Of a stretch of 7,066 bases of DNA, positions 1 to 5,160 are shown piece after piece. Source of the stretch: Cyclobacteriaceae bacterium (GTDB taxonomy: Bacteria > Bacteroidota > Bacteroidia > Cytophagales > Cyclobacteriaceae); assembly GCA_028289505.1 (NCBI GenBank), contig JANQPK010000380.1, positions 1 through 7,066 of the forward strand. The letters are read 5' to 3'. Position 1 is the stretch's first letter; every line of letters begins with the position of its first letter. Made by a program: the position numbers and the translations under genes. Under the pieces are notes generated by a model, which saw only the letters and a list, made by a program, of their open reading frames with translations, had not been told where the DNA came from and did no database searches.

Positions 1-165
1 AAGTACAGTACAGGTATTGGCACTTACATATTGGGTTACCGGATCCGGGAATGGCTTAAAACTTTCAATGAAAAACCCATAGGCCAGATTTCCCACTAGG
101 TAAATAACCAGGAATTTGGCTAGGAAAAGTATAGCTGGTTTAAACTCCCTGAGATTACTAAACAT
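1..165 (-). CDS. Exosortase-family membrane protein, N-terminal 55 residues (3' partial)
   Basis: On the minus strand an ATG at 163-165 opens a frame with no stop to the window edge: 55 codons. It begins MFSNLREFKPAILFLAKF and continues into a first hydrophobic membrane segment (about residues 11-33, including IYLVGNLAYGFF), followed by ESFKPFPDPVTQYVS (34-48). A basic/polar start, a helix with Asn-x-x-Tyr, then Pro-Asp-Pro-x-Thr before the next segment is how I recall Bacteroidota exosortases of the XrtF/XrtX/XrtY sort beginning. Exosortases are multi-pass inner-membrane transpeptidase-like enzymes with Cys/Arg/His catalysis that process C-terminal sorting signals of surface proteins. The catalytic residues would lie beyond the window, so the assignment rests on the N-terminus alone. 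The start overlaps the acyltransferase stop by eight bases. Alternatives are another multi-pass membrane protein of the locus. Confidence 0.68.
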   Translation of the reverse strand, partial: MFSNLREFKPAILFLAKFLVIYLVGNLAYGFFIESFKPFPDPVTQYVSANTCTVL

Positions 166-808
166 TTGGGCTGGTGTTTTTTAGAACCCTGGCCGGAACA
201 CCTACCGCAGTTGCATTAGCGGGTATGTCTTTAGTGGCCACTGAACCGGCACCTACTGTACTGAAATCACCTATAGAAATATCGCCAAGGATGTTGGCTC
301 CAGAGCCAATGTAAACACCTTTACCTAAACTTACGTTACCCGCCAGGTTCACACCTGGCATGATGGAACAAAAGTCACCTACCGACGCGTCATGACCTAT
401 GGTAGTATTTAGATTGAGGATAACATGTTTCCCAAGATTAATTCCAGTAGTTAAAATAACACCGGCGGTGATAATACTTCCAGATGCTATGAAAACCCGA
501 TCAACATCCCCAATCACCGCCTTGGGGTGTATTAAAGTAGCATAATCTGGCTGAATTACTTCCAAACGGGTGACTACCTGACATCTGACATCAGTATTAC
601 CAATAGCAATCACCAGGGAAGGAAGATTGGATTGTTGCGTTAAGTCTTGAGTGGAACCCAGAACTGGTAGGCCATCTACTTCCCCGCTAGCAGCATCATC
701 ATAGAACCCCAACAAATTCCAACGAATCTGTCCAAAATTAATATGATCCACCAGGGTTCTTACCTCCCTGCCAAATCCTCCAGCCCCAACAATCGCCAGA
801 TCCCTCAT
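158..808 (-). CDS. PglD/NeuD-family sugar acyltransferase (second of two)
   Basis: This 216-residue protein has the same architecture as its upstream neighbour but is clearly diverged from it. A Rossmann-like N-domain opens with LAIVGAGGFGREVRTLV (4-20). A left-handed beta-helix of hexapeptide repeats follows from about 93 to 195, with the catalytic His139-Asp140 in TIGHD (136-140). It ends with VGVPARVLK (202-210). GFGRE replaces the GGHAR of the first copy and an extra segment (about 26-40) lengthens the N-domain, so this is not a recent tandem duplication. Family members acylate nucleotide amino sugars or O-acetylate sugars; which one applies here is open. The ATG at 806-808 follows a short A/T-rich gap. 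The end of the gene overlaps the start of the exosortase-family gene by eight bases, tying its translation to a membrane protein rather than to another sugar gene. Confidence 0.9.
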   Translation of the reverse strand: MRDLAIVGAGGFGREVRTLVDHINFGQIRWNLLGFYDDAASGEVDGLPVLGSTQDLTQQSNLPSLVIAIGNTDVRCQVVTRLEVIQPDYATLIHPKAVIGDVDRVFIASGSIITAGVILTTGINLGKHVILNLNTTIGHDASVGDFCSIMPGVNLAGNVSLGKGVYIGSGANILGDISIGDFSTVGAGSVATKDIPANATAVGVPARVLKNTSPNV

Positions 809-834
809 TCCCTATAATTATTAATTTTTAATCC
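809..834 (-). promoter_or_regulatory. A/T-rich 26-base leader between the two acyltransferases
   Basis: This is the only real intergenic gap in the window: 21 of 26 bases are A or T, and on the coding strand it is G-only otherwise. A/T-rich unstructured leaders are common before Bacteroidota start codons in place of Shine-Dalgarno motifs, so a translation-initiation role is plausible. I see no convincing promoter and no hairpin in it. Confidence 0.4.
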
Positions 835-1431
835 TTAGCTATTAATTGTACGCGCTGGATTTCCAACTGTAGTACAATGATCTGGTACATCGTGTAGCAC
901 TACTGACCCAGCACCAACTGTTACCCAGGAACCAATTTTTACTCCCGGAATTACTACCGAGCCTGCTCCTATCAGGGTCCCCTCCCCTACACTTACTTCC
1001 CCGCATAGGGTGGAATTGGGACCAAGGTGTACAAAATCTGATATATTACAATCATGCTCCACCACAGCTCCGGTATTGATTATAGCATGATCTCCTACAA
1101 CCGAGGCTGCATTAATTATTACTCCTGGCATCACCACAGTACCTTTGCGAATGGTGCTAGAAGGTGAAATTTGAGCAGATGGATCTACCACCTTGCCAAA
1201 CTTCAATCCATTCAGTTTTGCTGCTACCCGCGATCTAATGCTGTTGCAGCCAATGGAGATCACAAATTCGCTATCCTGATCGTTTTTGAAATCATAGGCA
1301 CTATAAACCGGATGGCCTAATATGGATTTTACTTCCGGGTTATCGTCGTATATAGACTCAATCTCAATTCCACAAGCCTCCAGCATTTCCAAAATCACCC
1401 TGGCATGTCCCCCTGCTCCATACAAAATCAT
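835..1431 (-). CDS. PglD/NeuD-family sugar acyltransferase (first of two)
   Basis: This 198-residue protein has the PglD layout: a small Rossmann-like substrate domain opening with MILYGAGGHARVILEML, then a left-handed beta-helix of hexapeptide repeats from about 82 to 180. The expected catalytic base is His126 in VEHDC (124-128), with a second conserved His at 136 in the HLGPN loop. The end, TVGNPAR (188-194), is the usual closing motif. The family transfers an acetyl (or other acyl) group from acyl-CoA to an amino group of a nucleotide sugar such as UDP-4-amino sugars, as in UDP-bacillosamine synthesis, or acts as an O-acetyltransferase (NeuD). The ATG at 1429-1431 overlaps the phosphoglycosyl transferase stop as ATGA, with AAAGGA eight bases upstream. 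The PglC-PglD gene pairing favours a nucleotide amino sugar as substrate, but no PLP aminotransferase or 4,6-dehydratase gene is in the window. Confidence 0.9.
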   Translation of the reverse strand: MILYGAGGHARVILEMLEACGIEIESIYDDNPEVKSILGHPVYSAYDFKNDQDSEFVISIGCNSIRSRVAAKLNGLKFGKVVDPSAQISPSSTIRKGTVVMPGVIINAASVVGDHAIINTGAVVEHDCNISDFVHLGPNSTLCGEVSVGEGTLIGAGSVVIPGVKIGSWVTVGAGSVVLHDVPDHCTTVGNPARTINS

Positions 1432-2042
1432 TTTAGGTTTCCTTTAAATTTTTTCATGGTGACAGCGCCTTCACCTCTAATGCCTTTAGCGGTAATGATG
1501 TTTACCACCGTAAGATAGATGATCTTCAGGTCTAATAAAAAAGAAACATTTTCCACGTACCAAACATCCATTTCAAATCTTTGGGGCCAGTTTACCAGGT
1601 TACGGCCATTTACCTGGGCCCAACCGGTAATACCTGGCCGCACCAAGTGACGCTTGTGTTGCTGCTGATTATACAAAGGCAGATACTCCACCAATAAGGG
1701 ACGGGGGCCGATTAAACTCATGTCCCCTAACAACACATTGACCAATTGAGGCAGTTCGTCGATGGAGGTGGTGCGGATAACCTTCCCCAGAAAGGTCAAT
1801 CGGTCTTTATCCGGCAGTAGCTGACCGTTTTCATCGGTATTGTCATTAAGCGTTTTGAACTTAATGACCTTGAATAACTTTTCATGCAGGCCTGGTCGAA
1901 CTTGAGTGAAAAAAACCTGACCATGGTTGAACGGCAACAGCAACAGTATGGTCAGCAGCAGTATGGGACTCGTGACTAAAAGGCCGGCGGTTGCCGCAAC
2001 AATGTCCAGTGTTCTTTTAAAGTATTGCCTATACACCTTCAA
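1428..2042 (-). CDS. Monotopic phosphoglycosyl transferase (PglC/WcaJ-core sugar transferase)
   Basis: This enzyme moves a sugar-1-phosphate from a nucleotide sugar to undecaprenyl phosphate, the first membrane step of glycan assembly. At 204 residues it is the minimal PglC-like form, without the four-helix N-terminal extension of WcaJ/WbaP. An N-terminal re-entrant hydrophobic helix (about 11-37) carries the helix-breaking Ser25-Pro26. The core shows FFTQVRPG at 44-51, KFKTL at 61-65 (usually KFRTM/KFRSM), SIDELPQLVNVLLGDMSLIG at 93-112 with the catalytic Asp95-Glu96 pair, GPRP at 112-115 and RPGITGWAQVNGRN at 135-148. No in-frame ATG lies between the upstream stop (2091-2093) and codon 108, so the start must be TTG at 2042 or GTG at 2036. 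The TTG forms a four-base overlap with the GT4 stop. The PglD-like genes immediately downstream suggest an acylated amino sugar as substrate; that is inference. Confidence 0.95.
   Translation of the reverse strand: MKVYRQYFKRTLDIVAATAGLLVTSPILLLTILLLLPFNHGQVFFTQVRPGLHEKLFKVIKFKTLNDNTDENGQLLPDKDRLTFLGKVIRTTSIDELPQLVNVLLGDMSLIGPRPLLVEYLPLYNQQQHKRHLVRPGITGWAQVNGRNLVNWPQRFEMDVWYVENVSFLLDLKIIYLTVVNIITAKGIRGEGAVTMKKFKGNLK
1440..1445 (-). promoter_or_regulatory. Possible Shine-Dalgarno site for the first acyltransferase
   Basis: AAAGGA on the minus strand sits eight bases before the ATG at 1429-1431, inside the 3' end of the phosphoglycosyl transferase gene. It is the most canonical Shine-Dalgarno-like motif in the window, though it may be chance in a lysine-rich C-terminus. 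Confidence 0.35.
2039..2042 (-). other. TTGA stop/start overlap (GT4 to phosphoglycosyl transferase)
   Basis: TTGA on the minus strand contains the GT4 TGA stop and the best start for the phosphoglycosyl transferase. The in-frame codons from 2090 to 2043 include no ATG, GTG or TTG, so initiation must be at this TTG or at the GTG two codons on (2034-2036). Confidence 0.7.
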
Positions 2043-3274
2043 TGGAACTGGTTCAGGTATTCCAAATATTTCAAAGCCAGCTGGCCCCGGTCAAAATGCG
2101 CTTTGGCATAAAGATAGCCGTTTTCACCTTGTTGTTTTGCACGTCCTGATTGCCTTAGGTACTTGCTGATCTTGGCTGTCCAATCCTGTGGATTTTCAGG
2201 TTCTACATAAATACCACAGTCTGCCGTTTCTACAAGTTCCCGGGAAACGCCGTCAATGGCCAGCAACACCGGCTTTTTACAGGACATATAGTCAAAGGTC
2301 TTGTTGGAATAAATGGTCTTAAAGGTATCCACCTTTTTCAATACTGAGGCTCCCATATCTGAAGCCAGAATATACTTAAATACCTCTTTTTTGGGCACGG
2401 GATCGATAAATTTTACATTGGTTAATTTTCGTTGTTGGGCTTGTTCCATCAACCATTTTTTTTGCATGCCATCTCCTATCAACAAAAATTGCACTGCGGA
2501 ATCTTGTAACTGCTCAGCGGCATAAAGTACCTGAATCAAATGATTGGCTACTCCATGTGCGCCTACATAAGTGATTACAAATTTTCCGTTTAGGTCGAGT
2601 TCTTCCCGTAGTGATCTAGGATCGTAACTGTTCAGCAGTTCATCCGAGATACTAAAGTCAGCAGCATTTGGAATAAAAATCACTTTTTCAGGATCAACTC
2701 CCTTCTTTTCCACCAACGCCGTTTTAAACGCCGGGGTCAACACGTTGATCAATGCAGCACGACGGTATATCAGTTTTTCTAACCAGTATGATAGTCTTAT
2801 AATGGTCTTATTAGTGACCACCCCTGTATCAATGGCTGATTCAGGCCAAAGATCCCTAACTTCAAACACAAAGGGCACGCGTTTGAATAACGATAGCAGT
2901 ATGGCAGTGATGCCCACAAACAAAGGTGGCGAGCTCACCAAGATCACCTGGTATTTCCACTTGCATTTGAATAACCCAGCCCAAAGCGCCGAAAGTACAA
3001 AAGAAAAATAGGCCCATAAACGGCCCGCAAAATTGGTATTGTAGTGCTGAGAAACTGAGCACCTGATCACCTCAAGACCCGGCTGGTATAATGATCGGTG
3101 GAAGGCTTTACCCCGGTATTTTTCCGGCTTTTGTCCTTTTACATAATTCAGCATTCCCGCCAATACCGTGACTTCAGCTCTTGCCGCTACCCAAACTTTG
3201 GTCATCTCATTAAATCGGGAACCACCAGGATCATCTTTTTCCAGGAAATATTGATGGATAAGGAGAATACGCAT
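2039..3274 (-). CDS. GT4 family glycosyltransferase, WbuB-like
   Basis: This 411-residue GT-B retaining glycosyltransferase should add a sugar from a nucleotide donor to the undecaprenyl-linked glycan at the cytoplasmic face. The N-terminal domain opens with MRILLIHQYF and has a glycine-rich loop PGGSR at 16-20. A hydrophobic stretch around 87-130 probably helps membrane contact. EVRDLWPES at 138-146 is a strong signature of the WbuB branch of GT4, whose E. coli member transfers N-acetyl-L-fucosamine. The C-terminal donor-binding domain starts near 232 (ITYVGAHG at 234-241) and holds SNKTFDYMSCKKPVL at 323-337, where Asp sits in place of the more usual Glu of the F-E-Y-M signature. The ATG at 3272-3274 overlaps the upstream TAA by one base (TAATG), with an AGGA five bases upstream. 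Being next to the phosphoglycosyl transferase suggests it adds the second sugar; donor and linkage cannot be read from sequence. Confidence 0.94.
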   Translation of the reverse strand: MRILLIHQYFLEKDDPGGSRFNEMTKVWVAARAEVTVLAGMLNYVKGQKPEKYRGKAFHRSLYQPGLEVIRCSVSQHYNTNFAGRLWAYFSFVLSALWAGLFKCKWKYQVILVSSPPLFVGITAILLSLFKRVPFVFEVRDLWPESAIDTGVVTNKTIIRLSYWLEKLIYRRAALINVLTPAFKTALVEKKGVDPEKVIFIPNAADFSISDELLNSYDPRSLREELDLNGKFVITYVGAHGVANHLIQVLYAAEQLQDSAVQFLLIGDGMQKKWLMEQAQQRKLTNVKFIDPVPKKEVFKYILASDMGASVLKKVDTFKTIYSNKTFDYMSCKKPVLLAIDGVSRELVETADCGIYVEPENPQDWTAKISKYLRQSGRAKQQGENGYLYAKAHFDRGQLALKYLEYLNQFH

Positions 3275-5160
3275 TATTTTCCTGGCCTAATTTCTGTCCT
3301 AATAGTTTTATTTGTAGTGTTGAACCGAATCTGTCTGGCTTTCTCTTTATGTCCATAGGAGTTTGAGAACCAGCCATCTTTTTCTATTGGTTCGATATCA
3401 TTTCCTTGCTGATCAGTGGCCCTGATTTGAAAATTGTCAAAAGCTGGGCCAGGGTTCCAGATCTGGGTCATTTCAAAAGAATTATGATGAATGATCTCGT
3501 CATCCACTATCCACCTGGGTTGGTCTTTGTATTTGATCACCTTACGTCTATGATGAATGTCAGCTGCCAAGTGTTTAAATGCCTTAATGGTCCCCTCAAA
3601 AATAAATTTTTCTGCAGTTTCTGAAACCTGTGCCGATACCGCTTCCGACCAGTCAAGCCAGATAAACCGGGGACCTTTTTCCATTTGATCCAATCCATTT
3701 AACATCACAGTATTATGAGAAGAGGTGCCGGTAAAAAACCTGACCAGATCGGGGTCCGTATTGTACTGAAAACTTCCCGCATCTCTCATAATGTTCTCCC
3801 CCTTCCACCAAAGATCAAGGTGCAAGTTGTCTGCTTGAGAAGGGCGAAAAGGATGTGAGCCACAACGGATGAAAGTATAGCTATTAATATCCCTGAACCC
3901 ATAGTAGCCCCCTTGGTTAAACTGAAATACACCTGGACTATTGAGGTCAGAATCGTATTCGGTGTCATCAATCCCTAGCCAATCAAGTGCTTCACGGCAA
4001 GCGGGAGAATCGAATATGCTTTTTCCGGTTAAAGCCACTTGCAAGGCATTCAACTGAGGTCTGTAGTCCCTGAATTCACAGGTGCAGACCGGGAAAAATA
4101 ACGCACCATCATTGGCGCCATAGTTCGGCAAATGACCATTCGATTGAATGTGGGCCAACAGGAACTTCAAGGATTTATCTGCTTTCTGGTATACAATCTT
4201 ATTCCAGGATATGGTATTCAACCTCCCTAATATAATGGCCCAGGTTAATAACTGCGCCACCACCCGGTGGTAGTTCATAGAATACTGCAGGTAAGACCCG
4301 TCTTCAAATACCTGATACTCCAAAGCCTCCTCGAACCAGTATTGGCCTTTTAGCTTCCATCTTTCAGCATTTGGCAAACCTGGGAATATTGATCCCACCA
4401 GGCAAAGCCCCAACGCCTCAGTAAGGGTGTGATTATTGCGTACCGCTTTTCGGGAAAAATTGATGTTTTGATATACGTGGTGCATCTGCCAGTAGATATG
4501 ATGCATCAGTTTTTGAAAGATTTCCTCAGTCAGAACTGAGCTGTTTCGGTAGTAAGACAGCACGTAGATCCAATTCATCACCCGTAAAGCAATCTCCTGG
4601 CTGCATTTGTAATTCGGCCCACAATTGATGGGGTTGGCCTCGATCCATGACAAGATTTCTGGAATCACCCAGTGTGCCTGATCTTCACCTGAGTAGCGGT
4701 CATATCTGATCACGGGGTACACGTAGAGGAACCTTGATTTCTCCCAAACGAACTTAATATCGCCCTGTTCCCCGGAAAAATCACTGACTGTAGTCCAGTG
4801 CTGGTTTTTATCATATTGGAATCCCGACTGAGGATTGGTAACCCAATCATAGTCCGGTCCCAGTTTAAACCAAAGGTTGTCAAAAAAAGGGATTTCACCA
4901 TTTTTAATGCTTTTTACCGTTTCCCTTAATTCAGACGCTTTTAGTGGATCTGTCTTTGACTTGTAAATGTTGAAAAACCGGGAGGCTGAATTTAGCCAGA
5001 ACTGCAGGTCAGGATAAGCAAGCGGCTGGGGTTCAACAGGGTAAATGGTTTTAAGCCACCCTGATTTTAGTTTTATCTGGTAACCGATCCTGAAAACCAG
5101 GTAGGACCAGCCCATATTGCGGAGCAGATTTTGAAGGAGTTGGAGTTTATTCGAGCTCAA
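3274..5160 (-). CDS. Heparinase II/III-family protein (cytoplasmic-looking polysaccharide lyase fold)
   Basis: This 628-residue protein has an alpha-helical toroid N-terminal half and a beta-sandwich C-terminal half, as in heparinase II/III and PL15/PL17/PL21 lyases. The diagnostic stretches are NNHTLTEALG at 242-251, EDGSYLQYSMNYH at 286-298, QADNLHLDLWWKG at 442-454, the Asp-Ala-Gly at 460-462, and SSHNTV at 480-485. By spacing remembered from characterised lyases, N243, H244, Y297 and H447 are the likely catalytic residues, so the active site looks intact. No signal peptide or membrane segment is seen: the start is polar and basic. The frame is closed by a stop three codons upstream, leaving a TTG start at 5160 (TTGA overlap with the oxidoreductase) or an ATG at 5113-5115, codon 16. 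I prefer TTG because the KLQLLQNLLRNMG stretch looks like the usual N-terminus of these EPS-cluster proteins. It could trim, proofread or modify the polymer; the substrate is unknown. Confidence 0.93.
   Translation of the reverse strand: MSSNKLQLLQNLLRNMGWSYLVFRIGYQIKLKSGWLKTIYPVEPQPLAYPDLQFWLNSASRFFNIYKSKTDPLKASELRETVKSIKNGEIPFFDNLWFKLGPDYDWVTNPQSGFQYDKNQHWTTVSDFSGEQGDIKFVWEKSRFLYVYPVIRYDRYSGEDQAHWVIPEILSWIEANPINCGPNYKCSQEIALRVMNWIYVLSYYRNSSVLTEEIFQKLMHHIYWQMHHVYQNINFSRKAVRNNHTLTEALGLCLVGSIFPGLPNAERWKLKGQYWFEEALEYQVFEDGSYLQYSMNYHRVVAQLLTWAIILGRLNTISWNKIVYQKADKSLKFLLAHIQSNGHLPNYGANDGALFFPVCTCEFRDYRPQLNALQVALTGKSIFDSPACREALDWLGIDDTEYDSDLNSPGVFQFNQGGYYGFRDINSYTFIRCGSHPFRPSQADNLHLDLWWKGENIMRDAGSFQYNTDPDLVRFFTGTSSHNTVMLNGLDQMEKGPRFIWLDWSEAVSAQVSETAEKFIFEGTIKAFKHLAADIHHRRKVIKYKDQPRWIVDDEIIHHNSFEMTQIWNPGPAFDNFQIRATDQQGNDIEPIEKDGWFSNSYGHKEKARQIRFNTTNKTIRTEIRPGK
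3280..3283 (-). promoter_or_regulatory. Possible ribosome binding site for the GT4 gene
   Basis: AGGA on the minus strand lies five bases before the ATG at 3272-3274, inside the end of the heparinase gene. The spacing fits, but Bacteroidota genes seldom depend on such motifs and a four-base match is weak. Confidence 0.3.
5157..5160 (-). other. TTGA stop/start overlap (oxidoreductase to heparinase)
   Basis: On the minus strand TTGA holds the TGA stop of the oxidoreductase and a TTG start for the heparinase-family gene, an arrangement typical of translational coupling. An in-frame stop at 5167-5169 rules out a longer product. The only other start is ATG at 5113-5115, which would leave a 41-base gap and remove 15 residues that look conserved. 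Confidence 0.65.

Noticed and set aside
1..30. Short gtact repeat (two copies) near the left edge
   Set aside because: It lies within the exosortase-family coding frame and two short copies are no more than chance.
813..818. Plus-strand TATAAT resembling a promoter -10 box
   Set aside because: It points away from every gene, has no partner element and arises from an A/T-rich gap.
1927..2169. Plus-strand frame opposite the phosphoglycosyl transferase start
   Set aside because: It mirrors the membrane-helix codons of the real gene and has no homology-like features.
2862..3062. Minus-strand frame inside the GT4 gene in another reading frame
   Set aside because: It is nested wholly within a well-supported coding frame; Cys/His-rich appearance is a frame artefact.
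3098..3358. Plus-strand frame with a hydrophobic C-terminus spanning the GT4 start
   Set aside because: It is antisense to the ends of two real genes, with no leader or coding signature of its own.
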